Below are positions 1-11,598 of a DNA stretch of 64,000 nucleotides, one piece after another. The stretch lies in NCBI GenBank assembly GCA_006176705.1, contig QRFJ01000007.1, forward strand, positions 2,267,089 through 2,331,088, read 5' to 3'. The first letter of the stretch is position 1. Each line of letters opens with the position of its first letter. The stretch is from Cocos nucifera. Taxonomy: Eukaryota > Streptophyta > Magnoliopsida > Arecales > Arecaceae. A program made the translations under genes and the position numbers. The notes below the pieces were generated by a model. That model saw only the letters and a program-made list of their open reading frames with translations. It did not search any database and had not been told where the DNA came from.

Positions 1-860
1 TTCCGAATCTCCTCCTTCACTCGGACTCCTACGGGAGCCGAACTCCCTTCGCACTCCTCCTTCAGTCGGACTCCTACGGAAGTTGAACTCCTTCCAGACT
101 CCTACAGAAGCCGAACTTCCTCCGCACTCCTCCTTCAGTCGGACTCCTACGGGAGCCGAACTTCTTCCAGATCTCTTCCTTCAGTTGGACTCCTACGGAA
201 GCCGAACTCCCTCCGTACTTCTCCTTCAGTCGGACTCCTACGGGAGTCGAATTCCTTCCGGATCTCCTCCTTCAGTCGGACTCCTACGGGAGCCGAACTC
301 CCTCCGCACTTCTCCTTCAGTCGGACTCCTACGGGAGCCGAACTTCCTCCGCACACCCCTTCAGTCGACTCCTATTGGGAGTCGAACTCCTTCGAAATCT
401 CCCTTCAGTCGGACTCCTACGGGAGCCGAACTCCTTCCGAATCTCCTCCTCAATCGGACTCCTGCGGGAGCCGAACTTTCTTCGCACTCCTCTTTAGTCG
501 AACTCCTATGGGAGCCGAACTCCTTCCGGATCTCTTCTTCAGTCGGACTCCTATGGAAGCCGAACTCTCTCCACACTACTTCAGTCAGACTCCTACGGGA
601 GTCGAACTCCTACGGGAGCCGAACTTCTTTCGGATCTTTTCCTTTCAGTCGGACTTCTACGGGAGCCGAACTTCCCTCCGCACTCCTTCAGTCGGACTCC
701 TACGGAAGCCGAACTCCTTCCAGTTCTCTTCCTTCAGTCGGACTCCTACGGGAGCCGAACTCCTTTTGGACTTCTCCTTCGGTCGAACTCCTTTCGGACT
801 TCTCCTTCGACCAAACTCTTTTAGGAGCCGAACTCCTTTCGGACCTCTCCTTCAGCCAGC
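1..860 (+). repeat. Minisatellite inside the 5' LTR of copy 1
   Basis: Imperfect tandem copies of a unit built on TCAGTCGGACTCCTACGGGA and GCCGAACTCC, with spacing of roughly 35 to 70 bp. The same array recurs in the 3' LTR (about 4480-5480). The unit lacks stops in several frames on both strands, which creates long spurious reading frames such as 83-1096. Confidence 0.9.
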
Positions 861-1429
861 GTTTCTTTCGAATGATCCCCTCCAGTCGTATTCTCTTTGG
901 AAGTCCGAACTCCTCTAAAATTGATGTATGTCAGAATTCTTCACCAACCAACGTCTGCTTCTTCCGAGCTGCGGCTATTAAATCTCGACGAACGATCACC
1001 ATTAGTTTGCTACAGGCGGCGCCCTCCTTCATGACAAACTCCATCAGGCCTCGAGCGGTCCGCTACTGGACGGTATGGCTGTCACTATCAGTCTGATGAT
1101 ACCTTCCTCTCCGTACCGAACTCCACCAGGCTTCAAGCAGCCCACTACCAGACAGCTGCAGCTGTCACCATCAATCAAGCTCCGTCTATAAAAAAAGGAT
1201 CCTCCAGATACGTTTTCTCTAAGCTCTCTTCTCCTTTTCGAAATTTTGCCGAACTCCCGCCTGAGCACTCCATTTCTGTTGGCTAGAAGAGCTGACTTGA
1301 TCGTCGGAGGGTCCTGTCGGAGCCACCACCATCGACTCTAGATAGAACTTTATTTTGCAGGTCATCAACGACGACCTCATCCTCCTCGACTCCAGCATAA
1401 TTCGTCGTCAACCAAATTCTGCGACAACA
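1..1429 (+). repeat. 5' LTR of copy 1, truncated by the window edge
   Basis: It aligns with the 3' LTR at 4208-6076 over its whole visible length: the minisatellite block, the 'GATGTATGTCAGAATTC' region, a TATA-like TATAAAAAAAGG near 1187, and the terminal ACAACA at 1424-1429. It stops at a CA dinucleotide as expected for an LTR end. The missing start would be TGTTGGGGATAAA, by comparison with the 3' LTR. Confidence 0.85.
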
Positions 1430-1559
1430 GAAATGGCACTAGAGAAAGGGCCTCTGTCTCTAAGACACCCTTATTCTTAAAGGAGTGCTCAGCAACGATC
1501 TCTCTCCTCCCTCTCTAGAGATCTCTCTTCTTCCTCTTTAGAGTTCTTCCTTGAGAAAA

Positions 1560-2420
1560 AAGGCCTCCCAAGAGAGCTCCACCCTCGCTTCAGCCCCGGC
1601 AACTCAAGCTCCACTTATATCCATGGTAGATGCGGAGTAGTTTAACCTGCTGATGCAATGAGTTCAGGGTCTCACCAAAATGGTGCAGGCCATGCGGCAG
1701 CCTCCGACGGCGATTTCGTCAAGAAACCCACCATCAGGATGCCAGGAATCGATCTTAAGAAAGAGCATTTGGTCTAGCATACCCATCGCCCTTAGAAAGG
1801 AGAAAAAGAGAGCAAAAGTTCTCCCCTTAGGAGGTTTCACAGGAGAGCCGAATGAAGCACGGCCACGCTCACGGACCCTCTTCCGAGCGCAAGCGAGGCC
1901 GAACTCTCCTTCGAGCTCGTCATCAAAGAAGTCCCGACAAAAGGGCACAAAGTTCTATCCCTAGGAGGTTTCCTAGGAGGGCCGAATGAAGCTCGGCCAC
2001 GCTCACGGACCCTCCCTTCGAGCGCAAGCGAGCCCGAACTTCCCCTCGAGCTCGTCATCAAAGAAACCCCGATAGAAGGGTACGAAGTTCTTCCTCCATG
2101 AGGTTTCACAAGAGGATGGAATGAAGTTCGACCGTGCTCACGGACTCCCCCTGAGCGCAAGTGAGGCCGAACTCCCCCTCGAGCTCATCGTCAAAGAAGC
2201 TCCGATGGGAGGGCGTGAAGAAGTTCCCCCCAGAAGGTTTCACAACTATGCTCCCTTCCATGCTCCACATACGTCGGCCTGAACAAGCCAACGGTGCTAC
2301 CGCAGTTAGAACCACCAATGATGAAAGAACAACAAGGAGGTCGGCCGCCTCTCGGTATCATCAACGCTACCTCTAAGGGGGGCTTGGTACTTTGGCGAGC
2401 CGTCATCTCCCAGTCTCAAA
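1560..2420 (+). pseudogene. Decayed gag leader and gag of copy 1
   Basis: This block aligns with the gag start regions of copies 2 and 4 (in copy 4 the intact beginning reads MPPRRASTRRSAAS). Recognisable stretches include CCTCCCAAGAGAGCT near 1565 and the 'CAGCCTCCGACGGCGATTTCG' type segment near 1700. The ATG is lost and the frame is broken by many stops. It then becomes a series of repeated segments (about 1800-2240) containing 'GAAGTTC..CC..AGGTTTCACA' and 'GCCGAACTC..CTCGAGCTCGTCATCAAAGAAG'. No protein is likely to be made. Confidence 0.6.
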
Positions 2421-2584
2421 GCCAAAAGAAGCTTGCTCTAAATTGAAAAGGCTAACATAAAATAGAGGAGGTCGTTCGGTCCGGGACTTACCGCCTGAAG
2501 AAGCTCAGAGGAACAACGCTCCCACGACCTTGAGACTCGGAGAATCCGAGAATGTACTGCCGAGAAGAAGCAATCAATAGTGGC

Positions 2585-3085
2585 CATGTTAGGAACAGGA
2601 GGAGAACCTCGTCCTAACATGAGCAAGTCGAAGGCCTCATTCATTTTAGATAAGATGGAGGGAGAGGTCCTGACAATGGCCCTTATATGCCCCCTACAGT
2701 CCGTTAGGAACAGGAGGAGAACCTCGTCCTAACGTGAGAGAAATCGAAGGCTTCGTTCATTTTAGACGAGATGGAGGGAGAGGCCCTGACAACGGTCCTT
2801 ATGTGCCCCCACAGTCCCGTTAGGAACAGGAGGAGAACCTCGTCCTAACGTGAGCAAAGTCGAAGGCCTCGTTCATTTTAGACGAGATGGGGGAGAGGCC
2901 TCATAACAATGGCCCTTATGTGCCCCCACAGTCCACTTAGGAACAGGAGGAGAACCTCGTCCTAATGCGAGCAAAGTCGAAGGCCTCGTTCATTTTAGAC
3001 GAGATGGGGGAGAGGCCCTGACAATAGCCTTATGTGCCCCCACAGCCCATGTTAGGAATAGGAGGAGAATCTCGTCCTAACGCGA
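2585..3085 (+). repeat. Five tandem copies of a ~117-bp repeat, each with a hairpin
   Basis: Units start near 2588, 2703, 2818, 2936 and 3053. Each contains GTTAGGA, a 17-base loop with AGGAGGAGAACCT, then TCCTAAC, so each can fold into a stem-loop. In the first unit the stem extends to 10 bp (CATGTTAGGA at 2585-2594 with TCCTAACATG at 2612-2621). The spacer between hairpins reads GCAAAGTCGAAGGC, CATTTTAGACGAGATGG and TGTGCCCCCACAG. The same hairpin is present in the other three copies of this family. Confidence 0.85.
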
Positions 3086-3174
3086 GCAAAGTCGAAGGCC
3101 CCATTCATTTTAGACGAAAATGAGAAGAAAGGCTCCGACAACGGTCCCATTGTGCCCGACAACGACCCCATTGG

Positions 3175-4115
3175 ACAACAATAGAGATATAGATCTTCAA
3201 CCTCGACTGTCGGAGATAAGATCTCCTTCGAGGTCTACTTTCGACCTCGATTGCTGGAATAAGATCTTCCCCGAGCTTCAACGTCTACATCAACAGAAGA
3301 TAAGATCTCCTTCAACTTCGGCTGAAAATAAATCTTCCCCGAGCTTCAACTTCAACGCAACCACGGCTGGAGATAAGATCTTCCCCGAGCTTTAACGTTT
3401 TACGTCAACAGGAGATAAGATCTCCCTCGAGCTTCAACTTCAATTTCGGCTGGAGATAAGATCTCTTTCGAGCTTCAACTTCAACTCAATAAGAGATAAA
3501 ATCTCCTTCAATCTCGACTGAAGATAAGATCTCCCTCGAGCTTTAAAGTCTACGTCAACAGGAGAGATCTCTCCTTCAACCTCGGTTGGAGATAGGATCT
3601 TCTCCGAGCTTCAACGTCTACGTTAACAGGAGATAAGATCTCTTTCAACCTCGATTGGAGATAAGATCTCTCTCCGAGCTTCAATTTCAACGTCAACCAC
3701 GGCTGGAGATAAGATCTTTTTCGAGCTTCAACGTCTACGTCAATAGGAGATAAGATCTCCTTCAATCTCGGCTGGAGATAAGATCTTCCTCGAGCTTCAA
3801 ATTTACAACTTCAACATTCAACTGGAGGCAAGATCTCCTCCGAGTTTCAACTTCAACGTCAACCACGGTTGGAGATAAGATCTTTCCTAAGCTTCAAAGA
3901 CTACGTCAATAGGAAAAAAGATCTCCTTCAATCTCGGCTGGAGATGAGATCTCCCACAAGCTTTAACCGCAACGTCAATAAAAGATAAGATTTTTCTGGA
4001 CCTCTGCTAGGAGATGGGATCTTTTTCCGAGCCTCAACGTCAACCTCGGTTGGGGATAAGATCTCCCCTGAGCTTCAACCTTGGTTGGAGATAAGATCTC
4101 CCCCGAGCTTCAATC
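3175..4115 (+). repeat. Array of GAGATAAGATCTC units in copy 1
   Basis: Many imperfect units of the form GGAGATAAGATCTCC followed by TTCGAGCTTCAAC and TCAAC. The core GAGAT-AAG-ATCTC is a short inverted repeat. Spacing is irregular (about 40 to 70 bp). The array is followed by the unique segment CAGTCATCCTTTTTGTACTC and the polypurine tract. Confidence 0.85.
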
Positions 4116-4207
4116 TGAGCTGGTGCAGAGCCTTGAAGAGGACTTCGACAGTCATCCTTTTTGTACTCCATTCCTTCGAATTTCGAACTCGGGAGTGGGG
4201 GGACTAT

Positions 4208-6076
4208 TGTTGGGGATAAACCCCGCTCCCGCCGAAGTCCAGCTTGGTGCTTAGCCTAATGTAACTGGTAATCACGGAAGAGCTTCAATCGAAAATTCTC
4301 TCCTCCAGCAGCCGAGCTCATTTAGTAGCCAAACTCCTCCAACGATCGAATCCCTAGCCGAACTCCTCCAGCGGCCGAACCCTAGCCGAACCCTTCCAGC
4401 GGTCGAACTCCTTTCGGACTTCAGTCGAACTGGTCCTAGAATTCCCTAGTCTGGATTCGCTCCAGGAGTCCGAACTCCCTCCCAGGACTTCTCCTTCAAT
4501 CGGACTCGTACGGGAGTCGAACTTCTTTCGGACTCCTACGGGAGCCGAACTCCTTCTGGATCTCCTCCTTTAGTCGGACTCCTACGGGAGCCAAACTCCC
4601 TCCGCACTCCTCCTTCAGTCGGATTCCTTCTACGGGAGCCGAACTCCTTCCGGATCTTCTCCTTCCAGTCGGACTTCCTACCAGGGAGCCGAACTTCCTT
4701 TCGCACTCCTCCTTTCAGTCGGACTTCCTACTAGAAGCCGAATTCCTTCCGGACTCCTACGGAAGCCGAACTCCCTCCGTACTCCTCCTTCAGTTGGACT
4801 CCTACGGAAGCCGAACTCTTTCCATATCTTTTCCTTCAGTCGGACTCTTACGGGAGCCGAACTTCCTCCGCACTCCTTCAATCGGACTCCTACGGGAGCC
4901 AAACTCTCTCCGCACTTCTCCTTCAGTCGGACTCCTACGGGAGCCGAACTCCTTCCGGATCTTCTCCTTCAGTCGGACTCCTATGGGAGCCGAACTTCCT
5001 CCGCACTTCTCCTTCAGTCGGACTCCTATGGAAGTCGAACTCCCTCTGCACTTCTTCGGTCGGACTCCTACGGGAGCCAAACTCCTTTCGGAGTTCTACG
5101 GAAGTCGAACTCCTTCCGGATCTCCTCCTTCAGTCGGACTCCTGCGGGAGTCAAACTCCCTCCGCACTCCTCCTTCAGTCAGACTCCTATGGGAGCCGAA
5201 CTCCTTCCGAATCTCCTCCTTCAGTCGGACTCCTACGGGAGCCGAACTTCCTCCGCACTGCTCCTTCAATCGGACTCCTACGGGAGCCGAACTCCTTTCG
5301 GACTTCTACGGAAGCCGAACTCTTTCCGGATCTCCTCCTTCAGTCGGACTCCTACGGGAGCCGAACTTCTTCCGCACTCCTTCAGTCGAACTCCTACAGG
5401 AGCCGAACTCCTTCTGGACTCCTTCGGCCGAACTCCTTCCGGACTTCTCCTTCAACCGAACTCCTCTAGGAGAGCCGAACTCCTTTCGAACCTCTCCTTC
5501 AGCCAGCATTCCTCCCGGATGATCTCCTCCAGCCGTATTCCCTTTGGGAGTCTGAACTCCTCTGGAATTGATGTATGTCGGGGTTCTTCACCAACCAATG
5601 CCTGCTTCCTTCGAGCTGCGGCTATTAAATCTTGACGAACGGTCGCCATTAGTCTGCTATAGGCGGCGCTCTCCTTCGTGACAGACTCCACCAGACCTCG
5701 AGCGGTCCGTTACTGGACGGTATAGCTGTCACTATTAGCTTGACGGCACCTTCCTCTCCATATCGAACTCCACCAGGCTTCGAGCGGTCCGCTATCAGAC
5801 AGCTGCAGCTGTTACCATCAATCAAGCTCCGCCTATAAAAAAGGGACCCTCCAGATACGTTTTCTCTAAGCTCTCTTCTCCTTCTCGAAACTTTGTCGAA
5901 CTCTCGTCTGAGCACTCCATTTCTGTTGATCAGAAGAGCTGACTTGATCATCGGAGGATCCTACCGGAGCCACCACCACTGGCTTCGGACGGAACTTTGT
6001 TTTGTAGGTCCCCGACGGCGATCTCGTCCTCCTCGACTCCAGTACAATCTGGCGTCAACCAAATTCTACGACAACA
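4208..6076 (+). repeat. 3' LTR of copy 1 (1869 bp)
   Basis: It starts TGTTGGGGATAAACCCCGCTC directly after a polypurine run and ends ACAACA at 6076. At 1869 bp it is about twice as long as the LTRs of the other copies (715 to 928 bp); the excess is the minisatellite at about 4480-5480. A TATA-like box (TATAAAA, 5834-5840) is followed by the conserved GACCCTCCAGATACG, so transcription would start in the last ~220 bp. Confidence 0.9.
5834..5840 (+). promoter_or_regulatory. TATA box of the LTR promoter (family-conserved)
   Basis: CCTATAAAA followed by GGACCCTCCAGATACG. The same box and downstream block occur in every LTR of the family (near 1187, 16999, 20714, 26005, 33768, 34217 and 38322), which supports a functional promoter position rather than chance. 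Confidence 0.65.
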
Positions 6077-6811
6077 GGCACCAAGGCTAGGTCCAGGATT
6101 GCATTGTTACTCTATTCCATCACTTCCTTATGGTGTCATATCAGAAGAATGGTGACACACATGTTGTCCATTGGGAGTGATGACTGCTTCATCGGGAAAA
6201 AGGGAAAAATTCCAATCTGCTTGACCCATAGGAAAGCATAAAAAGCATGGTCCTATGAATACCAGACTCGTGCTCTGCCTCATTTCTTCTTGTTGTTGCA
6301 ATCTATCCCGATGGAGTCTTTTCAGCAGCAGGTGTCTGAGTGGATCTGCATCAAACTAAATATCGTAATATTAGATTGGACACATGGTGGATAGAAAGCA
6401 ATATTGGTTGGACACTTGGACATGTGGCAAATGGAGAGCTCTGCCATGGTAGAGCCTCCATTTTAGTGTATATATACATATATTAGATGATGGGCCATAC
6501 GGAGCTCTGCCTTTACAAGAGGGTGATCTGTCTAGTCTCCCCATGTCAGTCATAGGGCTCACTAAGAAAAAATATTTGGCCATGTTGATGAAATAATGTC
6601 GGATTGACTGCCAAGTTTTGCATGCATGGTGATAATCATTGCTTCAGACTAATAATTACTGATATTATGGTAATTATTGAACTAATTTATTATATAAATA
6701 GGAGGATCTAATTTTAGATTACCTGGGGACCAATGTTTGTATGACAAGAGTTCTGTTATTTATTCTTGCCAAAGTTATGCATGCCTTATCCTAGGTTTTT
6801 AATGTTTACAG
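6077..6811 (+). other. Noncoding stretch, probably PTPMT intron flank
   Basis: Ordinary AT-rich DNA between the 3' LTR and the first visible PTPMT exon. It ends in a pyrimidine-poor but usable acceptor (AATGTTTACAG, AG at 6810-6811). I searched it for the expected upstream PTPMT exon (the region before the AHGIDHLVIP block) and did not find it. Confidence 0.5.
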
Positions 6812-9800
6812 GCTCATGGGATTGATCATCTAGTGATTCCCACAAGAGATTACCTTTTTGCCCCTTCACTTGTGGATATCAGCCGAGCTGTAGATTTCAT
6901 CCACAGTAAGAGTCTTCTCTGACCTTTATTTCGACAGATGTTATAGTTTTTCTTCCATGCCTTCTGGATTTCATTCTTCCATGCCTTTTAGATTTTCATT
7001 ATCACACAATTACTTGATCTCTTAAGTTTTATGGTATCATTTTATTTGAAGTTTATACAGCAAAGGTTGTCTGATTTAGAGTTGTCAAAGTTTATTTCTT
7101 TCTGATTATTTGCTCTATATAACCTAGCTTCATTATTTATCCATATGCCTATCCATTCAGTAGTGGTTAGATTGGTTTTCCTTCTAATTAGAGAATATTT
7201 ATATTAATTTGACCTATATCTTAAAGTATCTGTTATCATATGTGGACATTGGTAGACTTCACTTATAAATCATCCTTTGAAACATTCAGAGAAACAGCGG
7301 ATAAGTTGATTTGTATGAAACTTTAATTAGGTTTGTTGGTATGGCACGCAAGGGATAGCATGGATGGAAGCATGATCTTGCTACTATTCCCCGAGTCAGT
7401 TATTTCCTAATCACGGAAGTTATATCAAGTAACACATCTAGAGGGATTACTATGAAATATGACCATTGGCTGTTTGACTTGGTATTGTACTTGAGTGTCT
7501 CTATATTGTTATGATTACTTGGAAGATTGAAAAATATACTAATATATCATAACCATGATTTACATATTTCTAGTTTACACAAATAATGCTTAAATTCCTG
7601 GTACTTTGCTATGAGGAATTTTTAGAGAATGAGAGGAGAGTTGGGTGATCTTTAGGTGTTTCAAGTGGTAATTCAGTTCTGTTATGGTTGGGTTTGCATG
7701 CAACGATATTTTCCAAAAAATATGACTGTTTAGTGACAATGTTAATTTTGTTTCATGTTCTGGTTATGAGTTATCTGCTTGAAGCACTTTTCTTTTTTGT
7801 TAGTTTACATGGCCATACTTCATGATATGGTTAGATTAGGAATTGTTGTGCCAGTACTGGGACATGTACAGTTGCTGGCGGCACGGTATTGTGCGTTCCT
7901 TTGAAGAACTACTTTTTGTTTTTCTGGCTCCTCTTGTAATATCTGTCCTTTTACCAATAGATTCTGTTACTTTTGTTTCTAAAACGAGTAACTTGTGGAG
8001 CAACTAAGGAGTTTAATTTAATATTTACTTAATATCATCTATACTTTGGTTATCTCTATAAATTAGTATTTTAAACTTCATTTATATGACTAACAGTATA
8101 AGTTGATTGGTATTGTGGTGATCCTTGTCCGAAACTTTCATGCAGACAGAAGTGAGAAGGGAGCTTCTTATAATGTAATCACAAGTTTGAAGATATCTGT
8201 ATCATACAGAAATAATTAGCTGTAGATTGATCCATCACCAATAAAAAGGGAATGTTGGATCTGAGAAAATTATCATGATAATTCCATGAAACTTAATTTC
8301 TAATGTATGAAGAACCTAGTAGTGATGCACTGCAAGTTAAGTGCACTACTCCAGGTACTTCCTGTAGGTAATGTTGGTTGCTTGTTAGGGGCATATTGCG
8401 GTGTATGAAACTTAATTTTACACTTGTTGGTACCAGGCCTTATAATTGGATCTGACACAAATGAGGTATAAATGCGCATACGTGCCTTTTGTTGTTAGAT
8501 ACAGAGTACAAACAGTCATTGAACCAAAAATTGGAGGTGATATCCATTATTGACTTTGAGCTTATTTTTTGTATCGCAAGTATCATTATAAGGAAAAATC
8601 TAATATGGGTAATTTCATATTTAACATATCATTTAAAGATTTGAGGCTTACAAGCTGGATGAAGTCTTGACAAAGAAGGGAGGTGAAAAAGAAAGGTTTT
8701 TTGGCTGAATAATGAAGCCCCATAGGGTTTCTATTATTAGGATGGGTGCTACAACAGTCATATTTGTATTTGGTTTTGTTTTTATTTACGTATTCAGATT
8801 TATCTAAGGTTGAAACTTTGTATCATTTTTGTGTCTAATTCCAATTATGATATAGAGCTGTAGATTGAGATCATAAATATGGAAGAGATTCACGATTTGG
8901 AAGGATCAGGAGGTGCAAACTTTGAGGATAATTTTAGGGAACTTAACTAAGACAGCATGAGCATGGGCAGATAAGACCAATGACAGATCAAAAACGGATA
9001 AGTTTTTGGGATACAGAAAAGACCAATGACAGATAAAAAAGGATAAGTTTTTGGGAATCCAAACAACATGGTATGACCGTATGAGCATGTGCAATAATGG
9101 CCGATGGTAGATGAAATAATGAAGACGCGCTTGGATTTTTATCAGATGTCAAGATGAGCAACTGCATGGTTGACATGCAAATGGGTTTGGCATGGCTATG
9201 GATATGTAAAATGGTTCTTAAAATTTAAATATGTTGACTGATCATATATCTACATTATTTGTTAGGCAAGCATGTGCACAGTCAGTATATCTACTATGTA
9301 TCCATACTTCTGTGTCTGTAGCTAGAAGAGTACTTTGAGTATAAAACAATTTTTTGTTTTTCAGAATAAGGAAAAATGAAAGAAAGTAGAAATTGCTTTG
9401 TGGATACTGAACAAGATTAAAAGTATTCAGTTGGCTTAAGAAGCTTAAGAATGGTTGTGTGGTAGGTAGAACATTTTGGTGCTAATTAATGACGTCCAGA
9501 AGTTTTTGGAATAAGTCAATTATCCTATTTCTTTTATATTAGACCAAGCCATCCTGGTATGTTTAGTTTTTCTGAATTTACATTTCACCATTTATGTGGT
9601 TTCGTCAAAAACTATGAATGATGTGAACACCCTTCTTAGAGATGGTAACGTCCAGAGTCTGAAATGAATAACACATCTAAACTTTAATGTTCTTTTTTTT
9701 TTTTTTCCTCCAGGGAATGCATCCCATGGGAGGATCACTTATGTGCACTGTAAAGCTGGAAGAGGACGCAGCACAACCATTGTTCTATGCTACCTGGTGT

Positions 9801-11598
9801 GCTCTTATGCATTTGCTTATATCTTTTGGAATTTTGCAAGTTGACAAGTGTAGATTAGCCAGTTCAACACCAGTAATAAAGCATGATGTCATTGATGCCG
9901 ACCTTCTGAAAAGTGTTCTAATACATTTCAATTTTCTAAAATTTACAGGTGGAGTATAAGCACATGACACCCACAGCTGCTTTGGAATACGTACGATCAA
10001 GAAGGCCTCGAGTGCTATTGGCTCCCTCACAATGGCGGGTGAGGAAAAGAGCATTTGTTTCTCTGATAGAATAGTCAAACAAAATATAAGTAATGTTATC
10101 ACTGGTGCTTATTGTTTAGCAAGTTTCAGTTTATGACAGTGTGCTTTTCCGCATTCGTCTCATTTTTGGAGTGAAATGGTAAATTCATACATAACAATTA
10201 AGGAATCCAACAGGCAACTGGAGTGCATGGATGACCTCAACTTTATGGTCATGTTACATCAATATATGCAAAGGCCCCATCTGTAGGCCTTTACTTTTGG
10301 AATCTGTCTGCTTTCCTTAACTTTCACGATTCTGGTTTTTATTTATTAATATTATTTGTTGAGGGGAGGCATTACAAAAATGATAACTTGATTACTTTCG
10401 AGTCCGTCCTTTTTCTAACTCCCTAAATATGCATAGCATACAAGCCCTGCAGACAAGTATGCTGCAGATATGTTTTGGTGTAGCCTAGCTTAGATTCCTG
10501 ATTTTTGCTTTCATAGGCCTAACCATATGAAGCATCTTATCAATAAAGTCAATAAACTGAACACATACTGATTTTTATCTGGGATTTCTAAAGGATGGAA
10601 TTGGACTAGTATGGTTAACTGAAGTATAAAATATTGTTGAACTGAAAGTGCTCATTTAGCGTTAAATAAGTGACTTTCATGAGTTTGGCATCTAGCTCGT
10701 TTTGGTTGGTAAAGGAGTATTTTGCCAACTGCTTTCAACGGTAAGCATCTAAGCAGCGAAGTACCTACCAAAATCACAGGAAACCTGTTTCCCACTCAAG
10801 TAGAGCCCCACAGGAAACTAAATTGGGAAAATGATATGATTCTTTTGAGCAACTTGCTGGGAATGTTGGATTTGAAAAAAAGGAAATTTCTGTTAATTGG
10901 GTTCTTGATGATGACATATGAAAAGGACATGGCAAGTAGTGGAGAGAGGGTGGGAGGGAAGGAAAGAAAGTCAGTAAAAAATGCTTCTTGTAGGTCTTCA
11001 TCAAAATCGCTGGTGCTAAATCATCAATTTTATTTGTTTTCCTGTAGAAGAGCAAATACTGGCAAAAGAGGAGTCTTTATCAATATTCTTGCTTTCTCCC
11101 GTTGATTTATGTTATGAGGCCTTGGTAAACCAATGTGGCACCCAAGGTCACTCATGTACTACAGCAGAAACATTGGTCGGTTTTATCGTCTAACAAGTAT
11201 GCATTCAACTTGTGCAGGCTGTCCAGGAATACAGCAAGCGCAAACAAGAATTCCCTGCAAGCCAAGGTCCTAGGCCATCAAGTTCACTCCCAGGCGATGA
11301 AGTTTTGATCACTGCAGCAGATCTAGAAGGGTATGGCACAACCAGTGAGGATGCTAGCAATGGTCCCAGCCTCTCATTCTGTAGGGTGTCCATGCCGACA
11401 AGTCCTATCAGGGAGGATGAAGTTTTAATTACCGAGGCAGATCTAGAAGGGTATGATAAAGATACAGGTGTCTCATTGAACGGGATTCCTGGGACGAGGC
11501 CCATGACAAACCGGCTTTCTTGCCTCTTTACATCTTTGAAGTTTTCCAGGAGTGGTCGATCAGCTGCCAGCCGGCTTGCTGAGCTTCGCGCTTGCTAG
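6812..11598 (+). CDS. PTPMT: Plant PTPMT-type dual-specificity phosphatase, 3' four exons (5' partial)
   Basis: Four exons join in frame: 6812-6905, 9714-9796, 9949-10038 and 11218-11598 (stop TAG 11596-11598), giving the last 215 residues. The first exon encodes AHGIDHLVIPTRDY; the second carries the active-site loop VHCKAGRGRST, a perfect HC-x5-R signature with catalytic Cys and Arg; the third encodes VEYKHMTPTAALEYVRS. All junctions are GT-AG. The family dephosphorylates phosphatidylglycerophosphate to phosphatidylglycerol in the mitochondrial cardiolipin pathway; plant members have a long C-terminal tail, as here. The tail contains a repeated motif, DEVLITAADLEGY and DEVLITEADLEGY. The N-terminal exons are not in the window and must lie left of retrotransposon copy 1, unless the gene is truncated. 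Tail-to-tail with the OXS3-like gene. An Arabidopsis homologue is At5g56610. Confidence 0.88.
6906..9713 (+). other. PTPMT intron (2.8 kb)
   Basis: No coding sequence is recognised. It contains a short tandem duplication near 8973-9064 (two copies, period about 46 bp, of an AAGACCAATGACAGAT unit) and ends in a long T tract and CAG acceptor (9691-9713). Small reading frames inside show no protein resemblance. Confidence 0.7.
10039..11217 (+). other. PTPMT intron (1.2 kb)
   Basis: Ordinary intron DNA between the donor GTGAGG at 10039 and the acceptor TTGTGCAG ending at 11217. A reading frame at 10722-11105 is low-complexity at its end and has no recognisable domain. Confidence 0.65.

Larger units (their letters stand above)
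1..6076 (+). mobile_element. LTR retrotransposon copy 1 (5' end off window), non-autonomous, Tat-like gag remnant
   Basis: This is the first of four copies of one family. The 3' part of the 5' LTR (1-1429) ends in GACAACA and is followed by a primer-binding-like stretch beginning near 1431 (TGGCACTAGAGAAAGGGCC, variant of TTGGCGCTAGAAGGAGGGC in other copies). The internal region 1430-4207 holds a decayed gag, five copies of a ~117-bp hairpin repeat and an array of GAGATAAGATCTC units. A G-rich polypurine tract (about 4188-4202) precedes the 3' LTR at 4208. No RT, RNase H or integrase motif is seen in any frame. The copy lies left of the PTPMT exons, so it probably sits in a PTPMT intron; the 5' target duplication is outside the window. 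Confidence 0.85.

Noticed and set aside
83..1096. 337-codon open frame with repeated SRTPTGAELL text (and similar frames at 4794-5522)
   Set aside because: It is a by-product of a minisatellite whose unit lacks stops; open frames occur on both strands and in several frames, and it lies within an LTR.
2585..4115. Possible CRISPR-like or phage array
   Set aside because: Repeats and spacers are both similar between units and lie between LTRs of a plant retrotransposon.
9687..9959. Reading frame over the PTPMT phosphatase exon in a different frame
   Set aside because: The true frame gives the HC-x5-R signature with proper splice sites; this frame gives no motif.
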